DNA of 63,926 nt, taken from positions 1 to 63,926 of the forward strand of contig JASMKO010000026.1 of assembly GCA_030749225.1 (NCBI GenBank). The letters are read 5' to 3'. A program made the position numbers and the translations under genes. Position 1 is the stretch's first letter. The number at the start of each line of letters is the position of its first letter. The notes beneath the pieces were generated by a model. That model had not been told where the DNA came from. It ran no database searches and worked only from the letters and a program-made list of their open reading frames with translations. Source of the DNA: Verrucomicrobiota bacterium. Its GTDB lineage: Bacteria; Verrucomicrobiota; Verrucomicrobiia; Limisphaerales; UBA1096. Shown here in pieces: positions 54,712 through 63,926 of this stretch.

Positions 54712-57552
54712 GTGCCTGCTACACCGGAGACAACTTTTCTCACTTGGGATAGGCCGTTGCTCACGTCGGGTTCGGAGTGGCTGCTGGCGGGTGAAACCGG
54801 CGCCATCGCGGACTTGAGGGGCACGCTCCTGCTGCTGCCGACGCGGCAGGCAGGGCGACGGTTGCGGGAGACGCTGGCGGGCGAGATGGCCAAGCACGGC
54901 GGCGGTCTCTTCCCACCGCAAATGGCGACTCCAGCGCTGATGCTCACTGGCGATGAAGTTGATGACTCCGTTGCCGACACGGTGGCCTGCCACTGGCATT
55001 GGGTGACCGTGTTGCAGGGCGAGGCATTGGGGCGTTACGCCGCGCTGTTTCCCCGTTTGCCGTCGGAGGTCGACTTCAACTGGTGCCGCCAGATGGCGCG
55101 GTCGCTGCATGAATTGCGGGGTATCCTGGTTGATGCTGATTGCGACTGCGCCGCCGTGGCGGCCTCCGGACATGGCGATGCGGAGTGTGCCCGATGGGGT
55201 GACTTGGCCATCCTCGAGTCGGCCTACCGCGCCTCGCTGGCCAAGGTGGGTCTGCGCGACACGCATGATGCAAAGCGCGCTGCAGCGGCCAAACCGGTAT
55301 TACCCGGTGGCGTTCGGCGGATCGTGCTGATGGGCATCACCGACCTCACGCCGCTCGTGCAGTTCGCGCTTTGCCAAGCGGCGGCACATGGGATGATAAT
55401 CGAGTCTGTGGTGTTCGGCCCAAAGGGCGGCGAGGAGTTATTTGACAACTGGGGCCGACCGGTGCCGGAGCGCTGGGCCAAGCGCGAACTGCCTATGGCC
55501 AACGACCAACTTCATCCTTCGCTGGACGAGCGCACCCAGGCCCGCGATGTGGCCAACTGGCTGAAGCGGTACAAAAAAAATGTCTACCAAACGGTCGGCT
55601 TTGGCACGAGCGATCCGAAAGTGATCCCGCATCTCGAGCGCGAACTGCGCGGGGCCGGTATCCGGCATTTTGATCCCGCCGGGCAGCCGATCCGGCGTAC
55701 GTCGCTCCATGCCTTTCTTCAGTCGCTGCTGGCGGTGCTGCAGTACCCGACTTTTATCAACGCGGACGCATTGCTCCGCCTGCCGGACACTTGGTGTTGG
55801 TTGGCTCAGCAGGATGACTCGATCCAGCCGACGGATTTATTGCGGGGTCTGGATGAGTTGCGGCTGAAACATATCCCGGTCGACCTGGCAGCAGCGACTC
55901 GGCTGGAGTTCGTGAAGAGGCGCGAGGATGAAAAAATCGGCAGCCGCATTACGGCCCGCAATGCGCTGCGGCAGATGCAGCGCGCGTTGGGCAAAATGGC
56001 GAAGGAACCGTTGTCGGTTGGCTTGGCCGGTTTTTTGAAAACCACCTTTGATGGCCGCGAGTTTGACAGTGCCGATCCCGCGGACGAAACCTGCATCGCC
56101 GCGGTTACCAATCTGAACGAACTCTTGGCCAAGCTGGACGCCGCTGTGCCAGACAGGGCCAAGCGTCACGCGGCACAGGAGTTGGCGCTGGTGCTGGATG
56201 ACCTTGGTCGGGGTGCGCTGTTCCCGGACCGGCCAGCGGATACGATCGACCTGCAGGGCTGGCTCGAGTTGGCATGGGAGGACGCGCCGCACCTGATCGT
56301 TGCCGGTGCTAACGAGGGACTGCTGCCGGAGTCGATCCACGGCGACCGCTTTTTGCCGGAGAGCCTTCGCGCACCGCTTGGCCTGCGGAGCAATGACGAT
56401 CGCTTTGCCCGCGATGCCTGGTTGTTGGAGCTGTTGGTGAGCAGCCGGGGCCGGGATGGTAGAGTCGATTTTTTCATCGGTCGTCAGCGGCACAACGGTG
56501 ATCCACTCAAGCCTTCGCGTCTGCTGTTCCGCTGCCCGGACGACCAGCTAGCCAAGCGTGTGGAGCAGTTGTTTGCCGACTTGCCGCCGGGCGGACAGCC
56601 ACCCGCGTGGACGGCGACTTGGCCGTTGCGCATCGAGTCGCTCAAACCGGTGGAGCACCTCAGTCCCACCTCGATCAAGGCTTACCTTGCCTGTCCGTAC
56701 CGGTTTTATCTGCGCCATGTGCTGCGAATGGAGTCGCGGGACTTCGATCTGCGCGAACAGGACGCACGCGAATTCGGTTCACTGGTGCATCGGGTGATGG
56801 AGTTGTTCGGGAAAGATCAGACGATCCGGAACTCAACCTCGTCCGAAGCGATCTACAATTTTCTGGTTGCCGAATTGAAGCAGCAGGTTGAGGAAGATTT
56901 CGGCACTGAACCGCCGCTACCGTTGCGTGTGCAGCAACAGATCATTGAGCGACGACTGCATCACGTGGCGATCGTGCAAACCCGTGAACGGGTGGCGGGC
57001 TGGGAGATTGTTGAAGCTGAACGAAAGTTTGAAAAAACGCTGGATGGGATGACGATCCGCGGCACCATCGATCGCGTCGAGAGGAACGTCGACACAGGTG
57101 TGGTGCGAGTGCTCGATTACAAGACATCCAGCACTGCCAAGGAGCCGTCCCAGACGCACTGGGGTGTGTACCTCGAGGAACGCGACGCAGAAATTGCGTC
57201 CGAGTATGCGCGCCTGGATGGGCGCGACGTGGGAAAACGCGCCCCGCAGCGGTGGCTTGATCTGCAACTGCCGATTTATGCCTGGGCGATTGAGGAGGAA
57301 CACGGCGCAGAGGTGGAGGTCGGCTATTTCAATATTCCTTCCGTTGGCACGAATACCGGCGTTTCGCTGTTGTTGCCGTTTGATACGGGGATCCAGTCTT
57401 CGGCCATGGGGTGCGCATGTGGTGTGGTGAAGGACGTTGCGTCAGAGCGATTTTGGCCAGCGGCAACCAAGCTGAAATACGACGACTACGAGTCTATATT
57501 GTTTGACCAGCCGGAGGGCACGGCGGCCAAGCCGGGGGAGGTATTGGTGTGA
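54712..57552 (+). CDS. AddB-like helicase/nuclease subunit (PD-(D/E)XK family)
   Basis: The 946-residue protein starts at GTG 54712. LLLLPTRQAGRRLRETL replaces a canonical Walker A, as in inactivated AddB-type helicase cores. The C-terminal nuclease has LSPTSIKAYLACPYRFYLRHVL, EFGSLVHRVMELF, GTIDRVERN and VLDYKTSS, carrying the conserved catalytic residues. The three clustered C-terminal cysteines of the AddB iron-sulfur cluster are not seen; only GCACG occurs near the end. With the overlapping next gene it should form a double-strand-break end-processing complex feeding RecA. Confidence 0.88.
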   Translation: MPATPETTFLTWDRPLLTSGSEWLLAGETGAIADLRGTLLLLPTRQAGRRLRETLAGEMAKHGGGLFPPQMATPALMLTGDEVDDSVADTVACHWHWVTVLQGEALGRYAALFPRLPSEVDFNWCRQMARSLHELRGILVDADCDCAAVAASGHGDAECARWGDLAILESAYRASLAKVGLRDTHDAKRAAAAKPVLPGGVRRIVLMGITDLTPLVQFALCQAAAHGMIIESVVFGPKGGEELFDNWGRPVPERWAKRELPMANDQLHPSLDERTQARDVANWLKRYKKNVYQTVGFGTSDPKVIPHLERELRGAGIRHFDPAGQPIRRTSLHAFLQSLLAVLQYPTFINADALLRLPDTWCWLAQQDDSIQPTDLLRGLDELRLKHIPVDLAAATRLEFVKRREDEKIGSRITARNALRQMQRALGKMAKEPLSVGLAGFLKTTFDGREFDSADPADETCIAAVTNLNELLAKLDAAVPDRAKRHAAQELALVLDDLGRGALFPDRPADTIDLQGWLELAWEDAPHLIVAGANEGLLPESIHGDRFLPESLRAPLGLRSNDDRFARDAWLLELLVSSRGRDGRVDFFIGRQRHNGDPLKPSRLLFRCPDDQLAKRVEQLFADLPPGGQPPAWTATWPLRIESLKPVEHLSPTSIKAYLACPYRFYLRHVLRMESRDFDLREQDAREFGSLVHRVMELFGKDQTIRNSTSSEAIYNFLVAELKQQVEEDFGTEPPLPLRVQQQIIERRLHHVAIVQTRERVAGWEIVEAERKFEKTLDGMTIRGTIDRVERNVDTGVVRVLDYKTSSTAKEPSQTHWGVYLEERDAEIASEYARLDGRDVGKRAPQRWLDLQLPIYAWAIEEEHGAEVEVGYFNIPSVGTNTGVSLLLPFDTGIQSSAMGCACGVVKDVASERFWPAATKLKYDDYESILFDQPEGTAAKPGEVLV

Positions 57553-60500
57553 GCCGAATCCCGAACATGATGATTCGCGCCTCGGCCGGCACGGGGAAAA
57601 CATTTCAGCTCACCAACCGGTTTATCCGGCTCTTGCTGTGCGGCCAAGCGCCGGAGCGAATCATCGCGCTGACGTTCACCCGCAAGGCAGCCGGCGAGTT
57701 TTTCGAGGGCATTCTGGACAAGTTGGCTAAGGCGGCGGACGACCCTTTGAAGGCGACGGAATTGGCCAAGGGTATGGGCCATCCCGGCGCGGGACAGGTG
57801 GAGTTTCGGACCGCGTTGCGCCGACTGGTGGACAGCATGGGACACTTGTCGCTAGGCACGATCGACAGTTTTTTTCACCGTGTGCTTGGCTTGTTTTCGA
57901 CCGAGTTCGGGTTGGGTGGCCAGTTCGAGATGATGGACGAATTTGAAATGGACCAGGCGCGCCTGACGGTGCTCGAGCAGATGTTGGTGGGGCGGCAGGT
58001 GAAAAAAAACGAGCAGGACGACCTGATCAAGTCGTACCAATTGGCCACGGCGGGCCGGAACAACCGCGACTTTGTCGGCGCTTTCGCGAAGCACTTGGAG
58101 GAGTGCCACGAACTGCTGCTGCGCGTACCCGGCGTGGATTGTTGGGGCGATCCCGTCCGCATCTGGCCGGCCGGCAATCCGTGGGTGCGGGAGAAGGTGG
58201 ATCTGGCGGAAATGGTGGCCGACTGGCGGGAGTTGCTGGAGACCGAGGAATTTGGGAAGCAGGTGAACGACGCATTCAGCAGCATCGCCGATCATTTGAT
58301 GAGTTGGGAGCCGGGCAAGGATCTTTTCGAGAAATCCAAGACCATGATGAAACGGGCATTTGAAGGATTGGGGGCTATGCGTCTGGGCGATTGGGAGTTC
58401 AAATTCGGGAATACCAAGTCAGTGAACCGGCCCTCGGTTGAATTCAGCCAGAAGCTGGCAGGTATCCTGCGCCATTGCGTTGCTTCGGAACTGGAGACAA
58501 GGCTGGCGCGCACGCGGGGGATTCATGGGCTGCTGGACGCGTTCGAGAAGCAGTACGACTCGAGAGTCCGGCGAACCGGCCGGTTAACGTTCAGCGACCT
58601 GCCGGTACTGCTTGCACCAGCCGGGGGACGGGGGTTGCTTGGGGGCACCGGACCGGACCGGCTGGCCCTTGAGTACCGTCTCGACGGTGCGTTTGATCAC
58701 TGGCTGCTCGACGAGTTTCAGGACACTAGCACTGTCCAGTGGCGTGCGGTGGCTAACCTCGTCGACGAGGTGGTGCAGGATGCCAGTGGCGAACGCACCT
58801 TCTTTTGCGTCGGCGACCAAAAGCAGTCCGTTTACCAATGGCGCGGCGGCGATCCGAAATTGTTCGACCGGGTGGAGGCGTTTTACAGCCAAGCGGGAGC
58901 CGATGAGTTCAGTACCGACTCGCTCAACAAATCATGGCGCTCCTGCCCAGACGTGCTCAAGATGGTCAACCGGGTTTTCGGTGATGCCGCGAAGCTCGCT
59001 CCCTTTGATGATAACCGCACCGCTGCTGACCGCTGGGCCGGCATTTGGCAAGAACACGAGTCCGCCGACAACCGGGCCGGGGATAATGGCCACTCGATGT
59101 ATCTTCAGGTGGATGAGAAGGAAGACCGCTGGCCTGTGGTGGCGCAACTGTTGAAAAAACTCCAGCCCATCAAAAACCGGCTTGAGTGTGCCATCCTCGT
59201 GCAGACTAACAAGGCTACCCGCGAACTGGTGAATCACCTTCGCGGCGCTGGGTTGGGGATGCCAATCGTCGGCGAGTCGGCCACTAACCCCGGCGCGGAC
59301 AACCCGCTTAGTGTTGCGTTGCTATCGCTTTTCCGCGCGGCGGCGCATCCGGAGGATCGATTTGGCATCGGCCACTTGCGGCTCACCCCATTGGCCAAGC
59401 TTTTGCCGTCCGACTTCACCGAATGGCCGTCGGCATTGAGGGAGGTTCAACGCGCCGTTTACCGGCACGGCTTCGAGGCAGTCGCCCGCGATTGGATCAC
59501 CCGGCTCACGCCGGTGCTGGACGAGTTTGGACGCTGGCGCGCCCCGCTGTTCCTCGAGTTGGCTCGGCAATTCGACCAGAGTGGCAGTCGCGATATTGAT
59601 GCCTTTTTGCGGTTCATTCCCGCGCAGGAAATCACCGAGGCCAGCGGGGCGAGCGTGGTGCAGGTGATGACCATTCACAAGGCCAAGGGGCTGACGTTTG
59701 ACATCACCATTGTGCCGGATCTGGAGGGCAACCGGCTCGACCAAACGCGCAAAGAGTCACTCCACACCCACCGGGCGAAGGATGGCGAGGTGGACTGGAT
59801 TTTGGATTTGCCCAGCAAGAATGTCTGCCAGCAGGATGAGCCGTTGGCCGAAGCGGTGGCCGAGGCCCGTTCTGAGGTCTGCTACGAGAGTTTCTGCAAA
59901 CTGTATGTGGCGCTCACGCGGCCCAGCCACGGGTTATACGTTGTCACCACCAAGCCCGGCAGTTCGCAGAATTACCTGCGGCTGTTGAGCGACACCCTTG
60001 CTGGTGGCGAAGACAAGCCATTCGGGGACGGTTCTGCCCGGATCGTTTCTGAGGAAGGCAACTTCGACTGGGTGAAAGCCAAGCAGCCTAAACCTCTCCA
60101 GTCGATCCCGGAGCCGCGGCTCGTCGAGGCCAAGCGAGGGCATGCCCGCCTGGTTCGGCGCCGGGCATCGGTCGACGGCTCCGTGATCCGATCTGGGACG
60201 CAACTGTTCGCGTCTGGCAGCCCGGATGCCATTTCATTTGGCTTGGCGGTTCACAAGGTCTTTGAACAGATCGACTGGGTGGATGAACAGATCTTGGCCA
60301 AGTTGGAGCCGCTCCGGGACACAATGCCGGCGAAGGCGGTCGACGAGGTGGCACGGTGTCTGGCAGACGATGCCTTGGCCAAGCGCTTGGCCAGGCCGGA
60401 AGGCGACGCGGAGTTTTGGCGCGAGCGCGCCTTCGATGTGGTCGTGGGCAACGAGATGATCTCCGGCGTGTTCGACCGCGTACATCTTTTTGCAGATCGC

Positions 60501-60686
60501 GCGGAGATCATCGATTTCAAAACCGACAGGGTGGGGGATGAGGCATCGTTGAAATTTGCCGTCGAAAAATACTCGTCACAGATGACAACTTATCGGCTGG
60601 CCTTGGCCAAGTTCACCGGCTTTGGCGAAGCAGCCATCCGTTGCAGCCTCGTCTTCACTCACCCACGCAGCGTGGTGGAAGTGTGA
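57549..60686 (+). CDS. AddA-like UvrD-family helicase/nuclease
   Basis: The 1045-residue protein starts at a GTG overlapping the previous stop (GTGA), so the two subunits are translationally coupled. ASAGTGKTFQL (residues 11-21) is Walker A, LTFTRKAAGEFFEGIL motif Ia, LLDEFQDTSTVQW motif II, CVGDQKQSVYQWRGGDPKLF motif III, and MTIHKAKGLTFDITIVPDL motif V. YVALTRPSHGLYVV is motif VI. The C-terminal nuclease contains FGLAVHKVFE, GVFDRVHLF and IIDFKTDRV, so both subunits retain nuclease motifs, as in AddAB rather than RecBCD. Confidence 0.92.
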   Translation: MSRIPNMMIRASAGTGKTFQLTNRFIRLLLCGQAPERIIALTFTRKAAGEFFEGILDKLAKAADDPLKATELAKGMGHPGAGQVEFRTALRRLVDSMGHLSLGTIDSFFHRVLGLFSTEFGLGGQFEMMDEFEMDQARLTVLEQMLVGRQVKKNEQDDLIKSYQLATAGRNNRDFVGAFAKHLEECHELLLRVPGVDCWGDPVRIWPAGNPWVREKVDLAEMVADWRELLETEEFGKQVNDAFSSIADHLMSWEPGKDLFEKSKTMMKRAFEGLGAMRLGDWEFKFGNTKSVNRPSVEFSQKLAGILRHCVASELETRLARTRGIHGLLDAFEKQYDSRVRRTGRLTFSDLPVLLAPAGGRGLLGGTGPDRLALEYRLDGAFDHWLLDEFQDTSTVQWRAVANLVDEVVQDASGERTFFCVGDQKQSVYQWRGGDPKLFDRVEAFYSQAGADEFSTDSLNKSWRSCPDVLKMVNRVFGDAAKLAPFDDNRTAADRWAGIWQEHESADNRAGDNGHSMYLQVDEKEDRWPVVAQLLKKLQPIKNRLECAILVQTNKATRELVNHLRGAGLGMPIVGESATNPGADNPLSVALLSLFRAAAHPEDRFGIGHLRLTPLAKLLPSDFTEWPSALREVQRAVYRHGFEAVARDWITRLTPVLDEFGRWRAPLFLELARQFDQSGSRDIDAFLRFIPAQEITEASGASVVQVMTIHKAKGLTFDITIVPDLEGNRLDQTRKESLHTHRAKDGEVDWILDLPSKNVCQQDEPLAEAVAEARSEVCYESFCKLYVALTRPSHGLYVVTTKPGSSQNYLRLLSDTLAGGEDKPFGDGSARIVSEEGNFDWVKAKQPKPLQSIPEPRLVEAKRGHARLVRRRASVDGSVIRSGTQLFASGSPDAISFGLAVHKVFEQIDWVDEQILAKLEPLRDTMPAKAVDEVARCLADDALAKRLARPEGDAEFWRERAFDVVVGNEMISGVFDRVHLFADRAEIIDFKTDRVGDEASLKFAVEKYSSQMTTYRLALAKFTGFGEAAIRCSLVFTHPRSVVEV
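60375..60393. repeat. Composite palindrome array
   Basis: TTGGCCAAGCGCTTGGCCA combines GGCC- and GCGC-centred palindromes inside the AddA-like gene, encoding LAKRLA. It repeats the arrangement seen in rsmI and the WD40 cytochrome gene. Confidence 0.9.
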
Positions 60687-60696
60687 AAACATAATT

Positions 60697-60720
60697 CCGC
60701 GCCAGTTTTGCCTGGCACGG
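60697..60720. terminator. Weak hairpin between convergent genes
   Basis: CCGCGCCAG and CTGGCACGG pair with one mismatch around a TTTTGC loop in the 51-base gap between the AddA-like gene and the oxidoreductase. No clear T-tract follows on either strand, so termination function is uncertain. Confidence 0.35.
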
Positions 60721-60737
60721 GGTGCAGACTGTTCCGT

Positions 60738-61880
60738 TTACACATCCTTCCAGGCGCGGTCCTTGGCTGAGGCGAGGACGGCGTCGCAGACCTTGGCGGT
60801 TTCGAGGGCGTCGCGGAAAGTCGGGTTGCACGGGGTACCTTCGTCGAGGCTCTTGAGGAAGTCGGCCACCTGATGCACGAAGGTGTGCTCGTAGCCGATG
60901 CAGAGGCCGGGCACCCACCACTTGTCCATGTAAGGCATGTCGCCGTCGGTGATGTGCACGCTGCGCCAGCCGCGGGTGGTTGACTCGTCGCGATGATCAA
61001 AGTACTCGAGCCGGTTGAGGTCATGCAGATCCCAGCGGATGGAGGCATCGGCACCGTTGATCTCGAAGGTGTACAGCGCCTTGTGGCCGCGGGCATAGCG
61101 GGTGGACTCGAAGAGGCCGAGCGAACCGTTATCAAAATGGCAGTGGAAAATGCAGGCGTCGTCGATTGTGACTTCCTGTTTCTCACCGGTGGCAGTGTGC
61201 ACCCGCTCCTTGATGAAGGTCTCTGTGACAGCAGACACATCGGCGATGCTGCCGTTGAGCCAGATGGCAGTATCGATGCAGTGAGCGAGCAGGTCACCGG
61301 TCACACCGCTGCCGGCAGCCGCGGCATCGAGGCGCCACAAGCCTTCGCCTCCTTGCGGGAGATCAGCACTGATCGTCCAGTCTTGCAGAAAGTTTGCGCG
61401 GTAATGGAAGATTTTGCCGAGTTTCCCGCTGTCGACAATTTGCTTGGCGAGAGTGACGGCAGGGATGCGGCGGTAGTTGTACCACACGGTATTGGTTACG
61501 CCTGCTTTTTCGACAGCGTCGACCATCGGCGCGCTTTCCTCGGCGGTTCGTGCCAGTGGTTTTTCGCACAGGACCATCTTGCCGGCCTCAGCAGCGGCGA
61601 TAGCGATCTCGGCATGGGAATCGTTCGGAGTGCAAATGTCGATGGCGTCGATATCGTCGCGCTGCATGAGGCCCCGCCAGTCAGCCTCGGTGGACTCAAA
61701 TCCCCATTGTTCGGCGAACGCGGCACGGCGTTCTTCGTTTCGAGCGCAAATGGCCTTGAGTACCGGTCGATGTCCGAGGTCAGGAAAAAAGTCGCTGACG
61801 CGCTTGTAGCCATTCGAGTGGGTGCGGCCCATGAAGCCGTAGCCAACGAGCCCTATGTTGAGAGGTTTCTTTTCGCTCAT
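60738..61880 (-). CDS. Cytoplasmic Gfo/Idh/MocA oxidoreductase
   Basis: The 380-residue protein lacks a twin-arginine leader ([24 protein letters not shown]), unlike the other seven family members in the window. [10 protein letters not shown] closes the Rossmann core, [12 protein letters not shown] is canonical, and [17 protein letters not shown] supplies the substrate-side histidine. [18 protein letters not shown] and [17 protein letters not shown] are typical of sugar or inositol dehydrogenase relatives. It follows the TIM-barrel gene at 61898 by 17 bases on the same strand and probably works with it on one keto-sugar. Confidence 0.92.
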   Translation of the reverse strand: MSEKKPLNIGLVGYGFMGRTHSNGYKRVSDFFPDLGHRPVLKAICARNEERRAAFAEQWGFESTEADWRGLMQRDDIDAIDICTPNDSHAEIAIAAAEAGKMVLCEKPLARTAEESAPMVDAVEKAGVTNTVWYNYRRIPAVTLAKQIVDSGKLGKIFHYRANFLQDWTISADLPQGGEGLWRLDAAAAGSGVTGDLLAHCIDTAIWLNGSIADVSAVTETFIKERVHTATGEKQEVTIDDACIFHCHFDNGSLGLFESTRYARGHKALYTFEINGADASIRWDLHDLNRLEYFDHRDESTTRGWRSVHITDGDMPYMDKWWVPGLCIGYEHTFVHQVADFLKSLDEGTPCNPTFRDALETAKVCDAVLASAKDRAWKDV

Positions 61881-61897
61881 TGTTTGAATTTAGAAGT

Positions 61898-62923
61898 CTA
61901 GTTTTGGCCGTGGGCGTCGCGGACGTCGATCATGGCCTTGAGGATGGTGTTCCAGGTGTCGGCGTTCTCGAGGGTGGCGTTTGGGAACATGCAGCCGTCC
62001 CAGCAGATGTGTTCGATGCCGCGCTCGGCGTAGTCCTTGAGCCAGTAGCCAGCGCAACGGGTGATGTCCAACTTGCCATTGGGATCGTCGGCCGGGCAGT
62101 GCTTACCGGTCTTGTCGTGGCTTCCAGCGCCATGCACCTCGCCGTCGTTTTGGGCGACGTGAAAGTCGATAGTCCACGGACGGAGCGCGTCTGTCATCTT
62201 CCCGTAGGCCGGCCAGAATTCCTCGTCACTGTAGTCTTCCTGCACGAGCGCGTGTTCGGGGGCGTTGTAACCGAGGGTGTAGAGATAGGTGTGGGCGAGG
62301 TCGGCTTGGAAGCCGAGCGCTTCAGGCATGCCGACGCCTTCGAGTATGTCCAGCATGTCCTTCCAACTGTGCATGCCGGCCCAGCAAATTTCGCCTTCTG
62401 CAGCAAGACGTTCGCCGTGGTCGGCGGCGATGGTCGCGGCTTCCTTGAACGTGTTGACGATGATGGTGGTGTTGGCTGCTGCATCCTCACGCCATTTTTC
62501 CACACCAAACTCCGCCGAGTCGATGCGGATCACACCGCGCTTGCGAGCGCCATGCTCATTAAAAATCTTCGCGATGCGGCAGGCCATCTTGACGGCGTTG
62601 AGGAACTTTTCGCGCTGTTCCTCGGTGCCCATGGCCGAATCGCCCACGGTGCCGGGCCACACGGGCGCCACCAGCGAACCAATGTCGAAACCCTTGCCTT
62701 GGATGAGGTCGGCGATCTCCTTCAATTCCTCGTCGCTCGCTTCCGGGTTGGTGTGCGGAAGGAACAGAAAATAATCGATGCCATCATATTTCTGGCCGTC
62801 CACCTCGGCGGCGGCGGTGAGGTCGAGCATGCGCTCGAGGCTGATGGCCGGTTCCTGGCCTTCCTCGTCGCCCTTACCGACGAGCCCGGGCCACATGGCA
62901 TTGTGTAGTTTGAGTGCGCTCAT
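61898..62923 (-). CDS. Sugar phosphate isomerase/epimerase (TIM barrel)
   Basis: The 341-residue cytoplasmic protein is a xylose-isomerase-like barrel. Candidate metal ligands lie in [31 protein letters not shown] and IDFHVAQND, the last two matching the usual Asp/His positions. It is first in a two-gene unit with the cytoplasmic oxidoreductase, the classic pairing in inositol- and 3-keto-sugar catabolism. It differs strongly from the other TIM barrel at 45632. The 177-base gap upstream, before the tRNA, holds one exact palindrome and no clear promoter. Confidence 0.88.
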   Translation of the reverse strand: MSALKLHNAMWPGLVGKGDEEGQEPAISLERMLDLTAAAEVDGQKYDGIDYFLFLPHTNPEASDEELKEIADLIQGKGFDIGSLVAPVWPGTVGDSAMGTEEQREKFLNAVKMACRIAKIFNEHGARKRGVIRIDSAEFGVEKWREDAAANTTIIVNTFKEAATIAADHGERLAAEGEICWAGMHSWKDMLDILEGVGMPEALGFQADLAHTYLYTLGYNAPEHALVQEDYSDEEFWPAYGKMTDALRPWTIDFHVAQNDGEVHGAGSHDKTGKHCPADDPNGKLDITRCAGYWLKDYAERGIEHICWDGCMFPNATLENADTWNTILKAMIDVRDAHGQN

Positions 62924-63007
62924 GGTCTATCTGGTTGGTTGGTAAATCCGCAAGTATGGGCGAGAATTATGGGAGAGAGCCTGCCACAGGTCAAGCCGCT
63001 GATTCAT

Positions 63008-63021
63008 CGCTTGGCCAAGCG
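63008..63021. repeat. Exact 14-bp palindrome CGCTTGGCCAAGCG
   Basis: A perfect copy in the gap between the isomerase start and tRNA-Leu, the last one seen before the integrase region. Confidence 0.95.
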
Positions 63022-63100
63022 TGCGCGAGGTGGAATTGTGCTTGCACGCTGGGCTAGGGATGGGTAGGAACTGCGGCCCCTTTTCAGGGATTTCCACGAT

Positions 63101-63187
63101 GCCCGCGTGGCGGAATTGGTAGACGCGCATGATTCAGGTTCATGTCCCAGCAATGGGGTGCAAGTTCAACTCTTGCCGCGGGCACCA
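63101..63187 (+). tRNA. tRNA-Leu (anticodon CAG), CCA encoded
   Basis: The acceptor arm GCCCGCG pairs with CGCGGGC, followed by discriminator A and CCA. The D-arm contains GCGGAATTGGTAGACGC. The anticodon stem CATGA/TCATG encloses the loop TTCAGGT, giving anticodon CAG. A long class-II variable arm (TCCCAGCAATGGGG) precedes the T-arm GCAAG-TTCAACT-CTTGC. All features are those of leucine tRNA. The 3' end is followed within 54 bases by an integrase gene, so it probably serves as the attachment site. Confidence 0.97.
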
Positions 63188-63240
63188 TCTTTTTAAGGTA
63201 ACAAACAAAGCCCAATTTCACTGTTTGAAAATTATTAACA

Positions 63241-63926
63241 GTGAAAAAGAAAATATCGAAATCTAGTTGTGCCTTTTTTTGTGCCTCTTTTGAGTCTGAC
63301 ACTCGCAAAAAACAACATGTCTTTGAACCCGTACTTGATGAGTCTGACCATCCGGTTCGTGGTCTTTGGAAACGTGGAGATAAGTTCTACGCGAGACTAA
63401 ATCTACGAGACTCTGTTGGGCAATCCAAGCAGAGGCGCATTCCTTTATCCAGTCAGTCAGTAATTCAAGCTAAGGCCGAGTTGGAACGGCTCAAAACTGA
63501 AAGGCATTCACCAAAAACCAAAAAGCAAAAAACCAGTCCACTCTTCTCTGAATACTGGCCTCAATATCTTGCCGAAGTGAGTGGAATAAAAAGAAAGGCA
63601 ACGCTCAACTCAGAGAAAATGTTTTGTAACCACTGGAATAAGGTGATTGGCCGATGTCGTATCCACCTGATTGAAAAATCACAAATTCTCGAATTTCGAT
63701 CCAATAAGTTGCAGTTGGGCTGGACAGGCAGAACCGCGAATCTCTCCATCACCATCCTCAACAACCTCCTCAACCATGCCAAAGACAACGGCCTAATAAA
63801 TACGCTACCAACCGAGGGGATAAAGCCCATCCGTTGGAAGCCAAAAAAACGCCCTCTGTTCGCCCCGGAACAAATCGAGGGCATATGCCATGCCGCACTC
63901 CAAAACTGCAAACACGGGCAACTTCT
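63241..63926 (+). CDS. Tyrosine recombinase (phage-type integrase), N-terminal part, cut by window edge
   Basis: The frame is open from GTG 63241 to the right edge (228 codons). It contains an N-terminal DNA-binding-type region (GLWKRGDKFYARLNLRD, arm-type beta structure) and a SAM-like core-binding domain (FSEYWPQYLAEVSGIKRKATL, TANLSITILNNLLNHAKDNGLI). The catalytic Arg-His-Arg-Tyr part would lie beyond the window, so this is a family call by architecture. The start codon is uncertain. It is AT-richer than its neighbours, has no palindrome core, and reads away from tRNA-Leu, as expected for an integrative element at that tRNA. Confidence 0.85.
   Translation, partial: MKKKISKSSCAFFCASFESDTRKKQHVFEPVLDESDHPVRGLWKRGDKFYARLNLRDSVGQSKQRRIPLSSQSVIQAKAELERLKTERHSPKTKKQKTSPLFSEYWPQYLAEVSGIKRKATLNSEKMFCNHWNKVIGRCRIHLIEKSQILEFRSNKLQLGWTGRTANLSITILNNLLNHAKDNGLINTLPTEGIKPIRWKPKKRPLFAPEQIEGICHAALQNCKHGQL

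Noticed and set aside
63084-63308. 74-codon minus-strand frame over the tRNA
   Set aside because: It is the antisense translation of tRNA-Leu and flanking DNA, a frequent false prediction.

Overview
The window looks like chromosomal DNA of a marine or aquatic member of the PVC group, most likely a Verrucomicrobiota bacterium (Pedosphaerales/Limisphaerales type). The evidence is family content: secreted sulfatases, a DUF1549/DUF1553 protein, a Pirellula/Verrucomicrobium-type haem-binding dehydrogenase, DUF1080 glycoside-cleaving proteins, ThuA, and eight Gfo/Idh/MocA oxidoreductases, seven of them with twin-arginine leaders. No rRNA, CRISPR array or insertion sequence was seen, and no intergenic gap exceeds about 250 bases.

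Layout. 1-1632: DUF1549/DUF1553 protein cut by the left edge. 1747-8487: three secreted sulfatases, a D-malate/isopropylmalate-type dehydrogenase and a ThuA protein. 8494-14075: an enolase-superfamily enzyme, an SLC13 transporter with TrkA_C domains, rdgB and an ABC exporter. 14319-20864: a Tat-exported oxidoreductase overlapping a haem-binding lipoprotein dehydrogenase, a small lipoprotein, hflX and moeB. 20916-26187: esterase, dtd, a UreF-like protein, an ankyrin lipoprotein, a discoidin-like protein and a GT39-like membrane protein. 26356-31346: apbE, an exported oxidoreductase, a seven-haem cytochrome c and a cytochrome b-like membrane protein. 31431-42919: five exported Gfo/Idh/MocA proteins interrupted by a 1087-residue WD40/coiled-coil cytochrome and frr. 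43003-53212: nadA, two DUF1080 proteins, Bax-inhibitor protein, TIM-barrel isomerase, a glycosidase-like propeller protein, the lemA/M48 pair, rsmI and an MscS channel. 53220-60686: pseudopilin, small membrane protein and an AddB/AddA-like helicase-nuclease pair. 60738-62923: a cytoplasmic oxidoreductase and isomerase. 63101-63187: tRNA-Leu(CAG), followed immediately by the start of a tyrosine recombinase gene (probable integrative element running off the right edge).

Taken together, the genes suggest a polysaccharide scavenger. Sulfatases desulfate glycans outside the cytoplasm. Exported oxidoreductases, DUF1080 proteins, ThuA and TIM-barrel isomerases plausibly oxidise and cleave glycosides through 3-keto intermediates. 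Exported cytochromes could take up the electrons.

The most unusual feature is not a gene. A 14-bp perfect palindrome, CGCTTGGCCAAGCG, occurs eight times exactly, and its core TTGGCCAAG about 45 times by eye. It lies in coding and intergenic DNA on both sides of most genes, sometimes in overlapping composite arrays. It is sparse or absent in the lemA/M48 segment and in the integrase. It behaves like a highly iterated palindrome (compare HIP1 of cyanobacteria) and its function is unknown.
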